Shown: positions 42,543-51,579, numbered from the stretch's first letter. The stretch is 64,000 bases of DNA from Candidatus Rokuibacteriota bacterium (GCA_016184125.1 JACPDG010000046.1:1-64000); one strand, 5' to 3'. Notes: generated by a model not told the origin, from the sequence alone. Translations and numbers: made by a program.

Positions 42543-43751
42543 TCACCCCCTGGCGGAGGCCTTCGGCTCTCTCGGGAGACCGAGGCCGCGCTCGGCGATG
42601 ATGTTCTTCTGGATCTGCGAGGTTCCGCCGCCGATCATCAGGCCGATGTCGTACATGTAGTCGATGTGCCACGTCGTCGCTTCGTCGTCCTCGGCCGCCT
42701 CGCCGCGCGGCTCGTAGACGAGCCCGGCGGCGCCGAGCACGTCCACGGCGAGCGCGGACAGCCGATGTCCCAGCGTGGTCCCGAAGTACTTCACGATGAG
42801 CTGCTTCACGCCGGGGTCCTCGCCGCGCGCCCGCTCGGTCAGGAGGCGCAGGTAATGGCAGCGGGACGCCATGACCTCTCCCTGCAGGCGGAGCAGCCGG
42901 TCCCGCAGCTCCGGCATGTCAGCGACGCGGACGCCGTCGATCCTCGTGCGCGTCATGAGGTCCCGGATCCGGTGGACCCGCTGCATCAGCCGGTTGGGGT
43001 CCCCGAGCATCGAGCGCTCGTGCTTGAGCGTGATGTTCGCGACGTGCCAGCCGTCGCCGCGACCCATGACGATCTGGTCGACGGGCACGCGCACGTCGGT
43101 GAAGAACACCTCGTTGAACTCGGCGCGGCCGGTCATGGTCGTCAGCGGCCGCACGTCGATCCCCGGCGTCGTCATCGGCACGAGGAGGTACGAGAGCCCG
43201 GCGTGCTTCGGCCGGTCCGGATCGGTCCGGCAGAGCAGGAACATCATGTCCGCGTAGTGGGCGGAGCTCGTCCAGATCTTCTGACCGTTGATCACGAAGT
43301 GGCCGTCGTCGACGACGGCGCGCGTCTGGGCCGACGCCAGGTCGCTGCCGGCGCCCGGCTCGGAGTATCCCTGACACCAGATGACCTCGCCGCGAATCGT
43401 GGGAGCAATCCAGCGGCGGCGCTGCTCTTCCGTGCCGACCTCGAGGAGCGTCGGCACGAGCATGCTGATGCCCTGGTTCATGATGCCGGGAGAGAGTCCC
43501 GCGCGGCTGAACTCGTCGGCGATGATGGCCGCCTCGAGGACGTCGGACGCGCCGCCGTACCCGCCGTACTCGCGGGGAATCGTGCGGGCGGCGTAGCCGC
43601 GCTCCAGGAGCCGGCGCTGCCAGTCCAGCGTTTTCTGATCGGGGCGCTTCCTGCCCCCGCCGGACCGCGGCGACAGGTGGCCGTACGTGCGCGCGAACTC
43701 GCGGATCTCGGCCTGCAGGGCGCGATGCGTGTCGGAGTAGGTGAGGTCCAT
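42543..43751 (-). CDS. acyl-CoA dehydrogenase, large partner
   Basis: A 402-residue acyl-CoA dehydrogenase, starting MDLTYSDTHRALQAEIREFA with a strong ribosome site (gaggagg). Standard blocks: CQGYSEPGAGSDLASAQTRA, INGQKIWTSSAHYADMMFLL and the tail GGGTSQIQKNIIAERGLGLP. As in the other large subunit of this window, the position of the classical catalytic glutamate is glycine. These features fit FadE26/ChsE-type enzymes that act on bulky or branched acyl-CoAs. The stop is 3 bp from the small partner. Confidence 0.93.
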   Translation of the reverse strand: MDLTYSDTHRALQAEIREFARTYGHLSPRSGGGRKRPDQKTLDWQRRLLERGYAARTIPREYGGYGGASDVLEAAIIADEFSRAGLSPGIMNQGISMLVPTLLEVGTEEQRRRWIAPTIRGEVIWCQGYSEPGAGSDLASAQTRAVVDDGHFVINGQKIWTSSAHYADMMFLLCRTDPDRPKHAGLSYLLVPMTTPGIDVRPLTTMTGRAEFNEVFFTDVRVPVDQIVMGRGDGWHVANITLKHERSMLGDPNRLMQRVHRIRDLMTRTRIDGVRVADMPELRDRLLRLQGEVMASRCHYLRLLTERARGEDPGVKQLIVKYFGTTLGHRLSALAVDVLGAAGLVYEPRGEAAEDDEATTWHIDYMYDIGLMIGGGTSQIQKNIIAERGLGLPREPKASARG

Positions 43752-43806
43752 GGTGTCCTCCTCGCGGCCTGGCGACGAGGGAGCCAGGGTCCCACAGCAT
43801 AGCCGC

Positions 43807-44211
43807 TCAATCGCCCCACGTGTAGTGATCGATCGCGGACCACGGCAGGACCTCGACGCCGGTCCGTTGCTGCCGCTCCGTCCCGCCGTAGACGACGACG
43901 CGGCGCAGGCGAGGGCGCCGCCGACCGGTACCCAGCAGCGCAGCCAGGACCTCCAGGCTGGCAAAGAAGTCCGACGCGACGGTCTGCGCCGACTTCGTCT
44001 CGACGGCCACCAGGCCGTCGCCCGCCTCGAGCACCACGTCGACCTCGTTGCCTTTGCGGTCGCGAAAGAACGACAGCGCCGGTGGCAGGCCACGATGAAC
44101 GCGCGCCTTGAGAATCTCGGACACGACCCAGGCCTCGAAGATCGCGCCACGGAGGGGATGCTCGCGAAGATGGTCCGGGCGCCGGATACCGAGCAGGAAG
44201 CACCGAGAACC
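43807..44211 (-). pseudogene. DUF4143 ATPase, C-terminal fragment
   Basis: The frame reads CFLLGIRRPDHLREHPLRGA, IFEAWVVSEILKARVHRGLP and ALSFFRDRKGNEVDVVLEAG, the DUF4143 C-terminal domain of a restriction-fold ATPase. An in-frame stop lies just upstream of CFLLG, and the whole AAA+ N-terminal half with Walker motifs is missing. A secondary ATG at 44124 opens 105 codons. An intact member of the same family lies at 62448, so this is a broken paralogue. Confidence 0.78.
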
Positions 44212-44287
44212 TCAGACGGGCACAAGACCGCCGGTCGAGGCCGTGAGACGGTGGGAGTCAGCCAACGCATCGCGCAAGGAGGACGAG

Positions 44288-44665
44288 ATGGCGGCACAGA
44301 ATTATCCGGCGCCAGGCACGTTCTGCTGGAACGAGCTCATGACGGGCGACGTCGCGGCGGCGACGTCGTTCTACACGAAGCTGTTCGGATGGCGAGCGCG
44401 GGTGGTGCCCATGGGCGCTTCCGGCGACTACACACTCTTCATGATGGGAGAGCGGGAAGTCGGCGGGCTCATGCGGCAGCCCCAGGAAGGAGCGCCGCCG
44501 CAATGGCTGTCCTACGTCGCCGTCGAGAGCACGGATGCCGCCGTTCAGTCGGCGACCGCGCTGGGCGCCAGGACCCTCAAGCCACCGACCGACATCCCGG
44601 GCATTGGACGCTTCGCCGTGCTCCAGGATCCGACCGGCGCGGTGTTCGCCGTCTTCCAGCGATGA
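44288..44665 (+). CDS. VOC-family (glyoxalase-like) protein
   Basis: A 125-residue vicinal-oxygen-chelate protein with ribosome site aaggagg. Two beta-alpha-beta-beta-beta repeats are seen: GTFCWNELMTGDVAAATSFY-TKLFGW, and LSYVAVESTDAAVQSATALG with the ending FAVLQDPTGAVFAVFQ. The FCWNELMTGD opening belongs to the subgroup often annotated as VOC family or hydroxylases such as CFP30B. The metal ligands are not complete, so enzymatic function is uncertain. Confidence 0.87.
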   Translation: MAAQNYPAPGTFCWNELMTGDVAAATSFYTKLFGWRARVVPMGASGDYTLFMMGEREVGGLMRQPQEGAPPQWLSYVAVESTDAAVQSATALGARTLKPPTDIPGIGRFAVLQDPTGAVFAVFQR

Positions 44666-44713
44666 GGAGATCCTGACGGGGCGCGGCGAGTCGGCGGGCG
44701 CGTCAGCGCGCGA

Positions 44714-45142
44714 TCAGGACCCGCCGTCCGGCTCCTCCACCTTCTGGAGGTCGTAGCCCTTGGCGTGCATGCACCGCTCGACCAGCCGGCGCTCGAGGTC
44801 GACGCGCCAGAAGGGATCCGGCTGCATCCAGAACGGGTCGTGCCAGTGGCTGCGACGCCAGAAGGGGGAACGCCAGGCCAAGGGACCATGCCAGGCCCAT
44901 GGACCAGGCCACGGGCCGTACCACCCCCACGGGCTCCGCCAGAAGCTGGTCTCGATGTCCCACGAGGTCGAGCGCGCCTGGCGATCGCAGTCGAGCAGAT
45001 CCGCTTCGGCGACATCGGGCGCCGCGCCCGGCTTCATCCAGGCGTACGCGGCACAGCCGCTCAGTGTGAGGACCAGGATCGCCAGTACGCAGGTGATGGC
45101 GGTCCGGTCAAATCCAGGTCGTTCGGCGCGCGGGCCTGCCAT
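44714..45142 (-). CDS. Trp-rich lipoprotein
   Basis: A 142-residue lipoprotein. I start at MAGPRAERPGF because the lipobox (LAILVLTLSGCAAYAWMKPG) then lies at a normal distance. After the anchored cysteine come a CDRQARS element, a remarkable Trp/Pro stretch (WRSPWGWYGPWPGPWAWHGP) and a C-terminal CMHAKGYDLQKVEEP. The CDRQA ... C-M-x-x-KGY pattern recurs in small bacterial lipoproteins. Its 5' region overlaps the promoter area of the divergent hydrolase. Function unknown. Confidence 0.75.
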   Translation of the reverse strand: MAGPRAERPGFDRTAITCVLAILVLTLSGCAAYAWMKPGAAPDVAEADLLDCDRQARSTSWDIETSFWRSPWGWYGPWPGPWAWHGPLAWRSPFWRRSHWHDPFWMQPDPFWRVDLERRLVERCMHAKGYDLQKVEEPDGGS

Positions 45143-45251
45143 GACGATTGGCCGAGGATGCAAATCCGGGGCCCTCGACTCCGCAGACGCTCGTGCGCCG
45201 GCCGGCGCGAACGGGCCACTGGAGGCGCTTCCGGTAGACTCTGCGTCAGCC

Positions 45252-46160
45252 ATGGGCTCCGAGACGTGCAGCATCCGCACTCCCCTCCTCGAGATCGCCT
45301 ACGAGGAGTCAGGCGATCCCAGTATGCTCCCGATCATCCTCCTCCACGGCTTTCCCGACGACGTCCGCGCGTGGGACGGCGTCGCCCCGCGCCTCACCGA
45401 TGCCGGGTATCGCGTGCTCGTCCCCTACCTGCGCGGGTACGGCCCCACGCGCTGGCTCGACCCCGCCGCGTCTCGCATGGCGCAGCAGGCCGCGATCGGC
45501 CAGGACCTGCTCGACTTCATGGACGCGCTGGTCCTGCCGCGCGTGGCGCTCGCCGGCTACGACTGGGGTGGACGCGCGGCGTGCATCGCCAGCATCCTGG
45601 CGCCGGCACGCGTTCGCGCGCTCGTGACGATCGGCGGCTACAACGTGCAGAACACGCTCGGACCGCCACGGCCCGCGCCGGCCGTCGAGGAGCGGGCCTA
45701 CTGGTATCAGTGGTACTTCAACACGGAGCGGGGACGGATCGGGTTGGAGCAGAACCGGCGCGAGATCTGCCGGCTCCTCTGGCACGAGTGGTCGCCCAGC
45801 TGGCGCTTCGACGACGCGACGTTCGAGCGGACGGCGGCGTCGTTCGACAATCCGGACTTCGTGGATGTGGTGATCCACTCGTACCGGCACCGCCACCGGA
45901 ATGCGCCCGGCGAGGCGCGCTTCGACGCGATCGAGCGCCGCCTCGCCGAGCGGCCACCGATCAGGGTGCCGGCGGTGGTCCTGCACGGTGCCGAGGACAC
46001 CGTCGACCCGTCCCATCGCACCGAGCGTCACATGACGCTGTTTCCGCCGGGCACCGAACGGAGGGTGGTCGCCGGCGCCGGGCACTTCATGCCCCGCGAG
46101 CGGCCGGAAGTCGTGGCGGACGCGCTGCTCGGGCTGCTCCGCGTCAGCGCCGCGCGATGA
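45252..46160 (+). CDS. alpha/beta-hydrolase (epoxide hydrolase/dehalogenase-like)
   Basis: A 302-residue alpha/beta-hydrolase starting MGSETCSIRTPLLEIAYEES. The oxyanion segment is LLHGFPDDVRAWDGV. The nucleophile elbow reads AGYDWGGRAA, so the nucleophile is aspartate rather than serine, as in epoxide hydrolases and haloalkane dehalogenases. The acid (GAEDTVDPSH) and histidine (GAGHFMPRERPE) are in place. An epoxide hydrolase is the likelier of the two, but the lid cannot settle it. Its end overlaps the convergent CBS gene by 17 bp. Confidence 0.9.
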   Translation: MGSETCSIRTPLLEIAYEESGDPSMLPIILLHGFPDDVRAWDGVAPRLTDAGYRVLVPYLRGYGPTRWLDPAASRMAQQAAIGQDLLDFMDALVLPRVALAGYDWGGRAACIASILAPARVRALVTIGGYNVQNTLGPPRPAPAVEERAYWYQWYFNTERGRIGLEQNRREICRLLWHEWSPSWRFDDATFERTAASFDNPDFVDVVIHSYRHRHRNAPGEARFDAIERRLAERPPIRVPAVVLHGAEDTVDPSHRTERHMTLFPPGTERRVVAGAGHFMPRERPEVVADALLGLLRVSAAR

Positions 46161-46578
46161 AGGCCTCGCGGAGGACGTTCGCCTCGGTCTCCAGCTCGTC
46201 CAGCCGGTGCTTGACCACGTCGCCGATGCTGACGATGCCGCGAAGTCTCCCGCCGTCGACGACCGGCAGGTGCCGCACGCGGTGTGCGGTCATTTGCCCC
46301 ATGACGTGCGTCACGCTGTCGTCCGGGCGGCAGGTCACGACGCGGCGCACCATGATGTCGGAGGCGTGGAGGTGGAGCACGCGCCCGCCGTAGAGCGCGA
46401 GCGCGTGGACGACGTCGCGCTCCGCGATCATGCCGGCGACGCTCGCGCCATCATCGCTCACGACCACGGCACCGATGCCTTTCGCTCTGAGCGCCCGGAC
46501 CACCGCCTCGACCGGCGTTTCGGACCGCACCGTGATCACGTCGCTGCCCTTGGCCTTGAGGATCGACGTCACCTTCAT
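46144..46578 (-). CDS. CBS-domain pair protein
   Basis: A 144-residue protein made of two CBS domains: MKVTSILKAKGSDVITVRSE with IGAVVVSDDGASVAGMIAER, and DIMVRRVVTCRPDDSVTHVM with RHLPVVDGGRLRGIVSIGD. Such stand-alone pairs bind adenosine nucleotides and regulate partner proteins. The start is chosen at the first CBS strand. It overlaps the hydrolase end, converging. Confidence 0.9.
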   Translation of the reverse strand: MKVTSILKAKGSDVITVRSETPVEAVVRALRAKGIGAVVVSDDGASVAGMIAERDVVHALALYGGRVLHLHASDIMVRRVVTCRPDDSVTHVMGQMTAHRVRHLPVVDGGRLRGIVSIGDVVKHRLDELETEANVLREAFIARR

Positions 46579-46699
46579 GTTCCGGCCCTCCCGCTCCGCG
46601 CACGGACCGTTGGTCGGGGAGGCTGGGACTGCCGGCGGCGCCGTTGCCGCTGGCGGCCGCCTCTGCCCGGTCATTCTACGCCGCGGGTGTGTGCGCATA

Positions 46700-46795
46700 C
46701 TGCGCGCCTCCGCCCCGACTGTCTCGGTGCTGCAGGACCGCGGGCGCCCGACGGTGATGAAGGACGGCCGCTGGGTGAGTCCGAACCTCCATTAG
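46700..46795 (+). pseudogene. possible amidohydrolase C-terminal remnant
   Basis: The plus-strand frame ends SAPTVSVLQDRGRPTVMKDG then RWVSPNLH and stop. The VMKDGRWV ending resembles the last strand of imidazolonepropionase-like amidohydrolases. Nothing upstream continues the protein, so it is at best a fragment. Confidence 0.35.
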
Positions 46796-46813
46796 ATCGA
46801 GCAGCGCCCTCGG

Positions 46814-47758
46814 TCAGACCGACTCGACGATGTTGAACAGCTCCTCGTACTCGCGCGCCCAGTAGCTCTCGGTGCCGAATGCGGGGAACCCGGCGCGGAA
46901 CGAGGGGTCGTCCCAGCGCCGTGCGATCCACGCCGAGATGTAGATGATCCGCAAGGCGCGCAGCGGCTCGCAGAGCGCGAGCGTCGGCCGGTCGAGCTCG
47001 CGGAAGAGCTCGTAGCCCTCCAGGATCTGCTCGCGTGCCCGCCGCGCGTCTTCGGACGGCCCGGGCGCCAGGAGCCAGATGTCCTGCACGGGCGGGCCGA
47101 CCATCGAGTCGTCGAAGTCGAGCAGGATCGGGCCGCCGGCGGCCCAGACGAGGTTACCCTTCTGGAGGTCGCCGTGGATCCGCTGCGCGCCGGCCCGCGC
47201 GAGCCGCGGCGCGGCGGCATCCGCGATCTTGAGCGCGACGTCGCGGTAGCGCGGCCCGAGCGCGGCGGAGATGAGCTTGCCCGACAGGAGCACGTCGAGC
47301 GGCTCGTGGACGAAGCGCTCGACCGTGAGCCGGGGGCGAGCGGGCGCGTCGCGCGCGGCGCCGACGGCGTGCATGCGACCGATCAGGCGCCCGATCCGGC
47401 GCAGACCCTCGTCGTCCAGCTCGTCGCTCGCGCGGCCGCGCATCTTCGGGAACGCGGCGTAGTGGATGCCGTCGATCTCGGCGAGGGTGGCGCCGATGCC
47501 GAGGTCCATGGGCGGCACGACGGGCAGCTCGGCGGCGGCGAGGTCGGCGAGGAACACGTGCTCGTCGAGGATCGCCTCGCGCGACCATCGGCCCGGCCGG
47601 TAGAACTTCACGACGATCCGGCGTTCGTCGTCGAGCTCCACCTCGTAGACGCGGTTCTCGAACGCGCGCAGCGGCAGGCAGCGCCCGGTCGAGCGCAGGC
47701 CGCCGACCTCGACGGCGTCGAGGACCCGGTCGGGCGTGAGCGAGAGGAACCCGGACAT
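46814..47758 (-). CDS. srkA: stress response kinase A (YihE/SrkA-like)
   Basis: A 314-residue protein kinase of the choline/aminoglycoside-kinase fold. Blocks typical of SrkA: LRAFENRVYEVELDDERRIV, KFYRPGRWSREAILDEHVFL, catalytic loop RIHGDLQKGNLVWA, metal-binding LLDFDDSMVGPPVQDIWLLA and the tail ARRWDDPSFRAGFPAFGTES. In E. coli it is a Ser/Thr kinase that counters MazEF-type and envelope stress. Separate transcript, divergent from the PPOX gene 59 bp away. Confidence 0.92.
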   Translation of the reverse strand: MSGFLSLTPDRVLDAVEVGGLRSTGRCLPLRAFENRVYEVELDDERRIVVKFYRPGRWSREAILDEHVFLADLAAAELPVVPPMDLGIGATLAEIDGIHYAAFPKMRGRASDELDDEGLRRIGRLIGRMHAVGAARDAPARPRLTVERFVHEPLDVLLSGKLISAALGPRYRDVALKIADAAAPRLARAGAQRIHGDLQKGNLVWAAGGPILLDFDDSMVGPPVQDIWLLAPGPSEDARRAREQILEGYELFRELDRPTLALCEPLRALRIIYISAWIARRWDDPSFRAGFPAFGTESYWAREYEELFNIVESV

Positions 47759-47817
47759 GACCGGCGATTGTACTTCACGCGGCGCGCCGATACCCTTGCT
47801 GGCGGCCCGGGCGCACC

Positions 47818-48195
47818 GTGAACGAGACCGAACGACTCGATCGAGGGCGCTGCATGAGCCTCGCGACGTTCCGGAAGAACGGCGCCGAGGTGAAGACCCC
47901 CGTCTGGTTCGCGGCGGCGGACGGGAGGCTCTACGTGTTCACGGCCGGGGAGTCCGGGAAGGTCAAGCGGCTGCGTCGCTCGTCCCGCGTGCGGCTGGCG
48001 CCATGCGACGCGCGGGGCCGGGTCCGCGGCGAGTGGCGGGACGCGATCGCGCGCCTCGTCACCGACGGCGCGACCATCCGGCGCGGGCACGCGGCGCTCC
48101 GGCGCAAGTACGGCTGGCAGATGATCGCGGCCGACGTGCTGTCGCGACTCGCGCGCCGGTACCACCGCCGGGCCTGGATCGAGATCCAGCTGTAG
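47818..48195 (+). CDS. PPOX-class F420/FMN-dependent oxidoreductase
   Basis: A 125-residue split-beta-barrel flavoprotein with GTG start. Typical features are CMSLATFRKNGAEVKTPVWF, LYVFTAGESGKVKRLRRSSR and VRLAPCDARGRVRG. Members reduce substrates with F420H2 or FMN, or act as heme or pyridoxamine binders. Its start lies close to srkA on the other strand, so they share a 59-bp divergent promoter region. Confidence 0.87.
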   Translation: MNETERLDRGRCMSLATFRKNGAEVKTPVWFAAADGRLYVFTAGESGKVKRLRRSSRVRLAPCDARGRVRGEWRDAIARLVTDGATIRRGHAALRRKYGWQMIAADVLSRLARRYHRRAWIEIQL

Positions 48196-48221
48196 GCGCG
48201 CCGCCGCGCCAGGGAGAACCG

Positions 48222-49223
48222 ATGCTGAACGTGCTCGTGACCATGCCGTTCCACGACGCCCAGATCGACCGCATCCGCAGGGTTTCGCCGGACCTTCACG
48301 TCGGCCGTGATCGTGCGGACACCGCCGACTACTCCCGCGCGGACGTGCTCTACGCCGCCGCGCCGCCTCGCGATCTGTCGAGGGCGCCCCATCTCAAGTG
48401 GGTGCAGCTCCACATGGCCGGCGTGAACGCGCTCCACGACCACGCGATCTATCGCGACAGCGCGATCGCGCTGACGACGACGAGCGGGGTGCACGCGGCG
48501 ACAGTCGCCGAGTACGCGGTCACGTTGCTGCTCGCGCTCGCGCATCGCGTCCCGCGGATGGTCGAGTGGCGGGCGAGGGGCGGCTGGCCGCCCGACGAGC
48601 AACGGTGGCCGTTGTTCGTGCCGACCGAGGTGCGCGGCGCGGCCCTCGGCATCATCGGCTACGGGAGCATCGGCCGGGAGCTCGCCCGGATCGCGAAGAC
48701 GGCGTTCTCGATGACGGTCCTGGCGTGCAAGCGCGATCCGTCCCAGCGGCGCGACGCGGGCTATCACCTGCCGGGCACCGGCGATCCCGAGGGCGCGCTG
48801 CCGGACCAGTGGCTCTCGCCTCGCGAGCTGCACGGCCTGCTCGCAGCATCGGATGTCGTCGTGATGTGCGCGCCGTTGACGCCGGAGACGCGTCGCATGA
48901 TCGGCGAAGCGGAGCTCCGTGCGATGAAGCCGTCCGCGTACTTCATCAACGTCGGGCGCGGGGCCACCGTCGACGAGATCGCGCTGGCCCGGGCGCTCGC
49001 GGCACAGCGCATTGCCGGGGCAGCGGTCGACGTCTTCGCGGAGGAGCCGCCGCCCGCCGGCCATCCACTGTACGCGCTCGACGACGTCATCGTCTCGCCG
49101 CACGTGTCTGGCTTCGTCCCGAGCTACGACGACCGGTGTACCGAGCTGTTCGCCGAGAACCTGCGCCGCTATCTGGACGGTGCGCCGCTGCTGAACCTGG
49201 TCGACCGCGCACGGGGCTACTAG
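48222..49223 (+). CDS. D-2-hydroxyacid dehydrogenase family protein
   Basis: A 333-residue NAD-dependent dehydrogenase, third of its family in the window. Rossmann motif LGIIGYGSIGRELARIAKTA; catalytic Arg (FINVGRGATVDEI), Glu (VFAEEPPPAGH) and His (VSPHVSGFVPS). The insertion with DAGYHLPGTGDPEGALPDQW is longer than in the other two. It follows the PPOX gene by 26 bp with ribosome site aggga. It could reduce glyoxylate or phosphohydroxypyruvate. A copy of repeat family 2 begins right after the stop. Confidence 0.92.
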   Translation: MLNVLVTMPFHDAQIDRIRRVSPDLHVGRDRADTADYSRADVLYAAAPPRDLSRAPHLKWVQLHMAGVNALHDHAIYRDSAIALTTTSGVHAATVAEYAVTLLLALAHRVPRMVEWRARGGWPPDEQRWPLFVPTEVRGAALGIIGYGSIGRELARIAKTAFSMTVLACKRDPSQRRDAGYHLPGTGDPEGALPDQWLSPRELHGLLAASDVVVMCAPLTPETRRMIGEAELRAMKPSAYFINVGRGATVDEIALARALAAQRIAGAAVDVFAEEPPPAGHPLYALDDVIVSPHVSGFVPSYDDRCTELFAENLRRYLDGAPLLNLVDRARGY

Positions 49224-49227
49224 AGAA

Positions 49228-49303
49228 CCCTGAGGGGGGCCACGCCCTTCCGACTCCCTCGCGCAGGATCGATTGCGCCGGCGAAGCCGGCGCTGGGAGC
49301 GAC
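49228..49303 (+). repeat. repeat family 2, copy 2
   Basis: Contains gatcgattgcgccggcgaag continuing through ccggcgct, matching copy 1 at 27 of 28 positions, with the GCGCCGGC-gaa-GCCGGCGC hairpin. The leading G/C hairpin (ggggggcca-cgccc) is imperfect. Bases 49304-49473 beyond it hold no recognisable feature. Confidence 0.72.
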
Positions 49304-49473
49304 AGGCGCAAGCCTGACCGGCTGGGCCCGGAGCGATGCCCGCCTTGTCGGAGCTATTTCCCGACGCGAACGGCGCGGCGACGCTCGAGCCGTCCGGCGG
49401 TCGGATTCTTTCGACCCGGGTGGGTGGGACGGCGCGGCGGCATCGACGAGCAGGCTCTCGCGTCCACACGGCG

Positions 49474-49511
49474 GCGGGCCCGGGCGCGTGCGGTCGCGCG
49501 CCCGGGCCCGC
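49474..49511. terminator. perfect 15-bp stem-loop after hflC
   Basis: GCGGGCCCGGGCGCG and CGCGCCCGGGCCCGC pair without mismatch around 8 nt, 10 bp past the hflC stop on the minus strand. Likely terminator of hflKC. Confidence 0.65.
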
Positions 49512-49520
49512 ACCGTGCGC

Positions 49521-50375
49521 TTACCGCCGGTCGCGCGGCGAGTTGAGGTAACGGAGAAGGTCGGAGTCGGGCCGGAGCACGATCGTCGTCTCGGGGGAGA
49601 AGACGCGCTCGTACGTCTCCAGGCGCCGCACGAAGCCGTAGAAGTTCGCATCGCGTCCGAAGGCCTGCCCCGTGACGGCTGTGGCCTCGGCGTCGCCCGC
49701 GCCCCGGAGGCCCTGGCTCTCCTGGTACGCCTTCGCGAGGATGATCTCCCGCTCCTTGTCGGCTTTGGCGCGGATCTCGCGCCCTTTCTCCTCGCCCTCC
49801 GCCCGGTACCTGAGCGCGATCCGCTGCCGCTCCGCCTGCATCCGCGCGAAGACGCTCGCCTGGACCTCCGTCGGCAAGTCTGCCCGCTTGACCCGCACGT
49901 CGATCACCCTGATGCCGAACGGCGCCGACAGCTCCCGAGCCGCCGTGGTCACCGCCTGCATGATCGTCTCGCGCTTCTCACGGATGATCTCCTTGAAGAT
50001 CTCCTTGGCCACCTCCTGCCGGAGCCGCGCCGTGATGATGTCGTCCAGACGCGCGATCGCGCCTCGCTCGTCACGAACCGTTCGATAGAATTGCAGCGGG
50101 TCGACGATCTCCCAGCGGGAGACGTGGTCGATCAGCAGGCGCTTCTTGTCCAGCGTGAGGTACTCGGCGCCGCCGGTGTCGGCGGCCAGGACGCGCTTGT
50201 CGAAGACGGTGACGGTGTGCAGGATGGGCACCTTCCAGTACAGGCCGGGCTCGCGCACCGTGCGGATAGGCTGACCGAACTGGGTCACGATCGCCTGCTG
50301 CCACTCGCCGATGATGTAGGTCGCGCTGGCGAGGATGATCGCGAGGATCACCAGGACAGGGATTCTCCAGGCCAT
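49521..50375 (-). CDS. hflC: HflC, membrane protease modulator
   Basis: A 284-residue SPFH/band-7 protein with an N-terminal signal anchor (MAWRIPVLVILAIILASATY). HflC marks: QFGQPIRTVREPGLYWKVPI, FDKRVLAADTGGAEYLTLDK, VRVKRADLPTEVQASVFARM and the long helical stretch RYRAEGEEKGREIRAKADKE. It forms the large HflKC cage that restrains FtsH. The start overlaps nothing but lies 3 bp from the hflK stop. Confidence 0.95.
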   Translation of the reverse strand: MAWRIPVLVILAIILASATYIIGEWQQAIVTQFGQPIRTVREPGLYWKVPILHTVTVFDKRVLAADTGGAEYLTLDKKRLLIDHVSRWEIVDPLQFYRTVRDERGAIARLDDIITARLRQEVAKEIFKEIIREKRETIMQAVTTAARELSAPFGIRVIDVRVKRADLPTEVQASVFARMQAERQRIALRYRAEGEEKGREIRAKADKEREIILAKAYQESQGLRGAGDAEATAVTGQAFGRDANFYGFVRRLETYERVFSPETTIVLRPDSDLLRYLNSPRDRR

Positions 50376-50378
50376 GGT

Positions 50379-51434
50379 TCACCGCCCTCCCGTCGCCGCC
50401 GCCGGACGCTGCTCCGGCTCGGCTGTGCTGGTCTTCGCCGGCTTCCGGTCCGGGAAGAAGTCCCCGAGGGGCAGCAGCGGCACGACGCTGCCGTTCGCCC
50501 CCGACTCGACGACCACCGTGCGGGTCTTCGGCAGGACGCGATCGACCATCTCCAGGTAGAGCCGGTCGCGCGTCACCGCCTCGGCCTTCTTGTACTCGGC
50601 GAGGATCCGCACGAACCGGTCGGCGTCGCCGCGCGCGCGAATGAGGCGCTGCTCGCGGTACGCTTCCGCGGCCCGGAGCATCTGGACGGCCTCGCCCCGT
50701 GCCTTCGGGACCACGCCCTCGGCGTAGCCCTCGGCCTCCTTGATGAGCCGCTCGCGGTCCTCCCACGCGCGGACGACGTCGTGGAAGGCCTCCTTGACCT
50801 CCTTCGGCGGGTCGACGACGAGCAGGCGGACCTCCGTCGCCTGCAGGCCCGTGGCGTAGAGATCGAGCAGGTCCTGCAGCTGCTTCTTCACGCGGTCCTG
50901 CACCTCGACGCGGCCCTCCGTCATCGTGTAGTCGATGCTGTTCTCGCCGACCGCCGCCCGGAGCGCGACCTCTGCGGACGACTGGAGCGCGGTCTCGGGG
51001 TGGCGCGCCCGGAACAGGAACTGCACGGGGTCCTGGACGAGGTACTGGACGAAGAGCTGCACGTCCACGATGTTCTCGTCGCCCGTGAGCATCAGTGCCT
51101 CGGTCGGGACGGAGCGGGTGCTGCCGCGGGCGGCGCGGAAGCCGATCTCGGCGCGCCGGACGGTGGCGATGTCGACGATGTGGTGCTGCTGAATCGGCGC
51201 CGGCAGGCGGTAGCGAAGCCCCGACTCGGTCTGCTCGACCACGCGGCCGAACAAGAGCACGACGCCGCGCTCGCCCGGCCCGACGACGTAGAAGCCGGAG
51301 ACGAGCCACAGGAGCACGACGGCGACGAGCGCGCCCACGACGAGACGCCGCGGGCCCAGGCGCTCGGCGATCCGCCGGAGGGGCTCGAGCTGCGCCTGGA
51401 GATCGGGGGGGCGTTGTGGCGGCCAGGTGTTCAT
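50379..51434 (-). CDS. hflK: HflK, membrane protease modulator
   Basis: A 351-residue partner of HflC. A proline-rich cytoplasmic leader is followed by one membrane segment (RLVVGALVAVVLLWLVSGFY), then the band-7 domain: GPGERGVVLLFGRVVEQTES, LMLTGDENIVDVQLFVQYLV and VQDPVQFLFRARHPETALQS. The C-terminal helix and VPLLPLGDFFP motif are typical. First gene of hflKC. The 145 bp upstream hold no other gene. Confidence 0.95.
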   Translation of the reverse strand: MNTWPPQRPPDLQAQLEPLRRIAERLGPRRLVVGALVAVVLLWLVSGFYVVGPGERGVVLLFGRVVEQTESGLRYRLPAPIQQHHIVDIATVRRAEIGFRAARGSTRSVPTEALMLTGDENIVDVQLFVQYLVQDPVQFLFRARHPETALQSSAEVALRAAVGENSIDYTMTEGRVEVQDRVKKQLQDLLDLYATGLQATEVRLLVVDPPKEVKEAFHDVVRAWEDRERLIKEAEGYAEGVVPKARGEAVQMLRAAEAYREQRLIRARGDADRFVRILAEYKKAEAVTRDRLYLEMVDRVLPKTRTVVVESGANGSVVPLLPLGDFFPDRKPAKTSTAEPEQRPAAATGGR

Positions 51435-51579
51435 CGAATGGTCCTCCTTCGGGATCGAATGCCATGGGCTGTGGCGGTGCGCCGGGCCGCGGAGTCGAGA
51501 CCTCTCGCGGGCGGCGAACCAGAGACGAGCGGAGCGCCCGGCTGGTCCGGCGACTCCGTCTAGACGTCAGCGCGGACGG

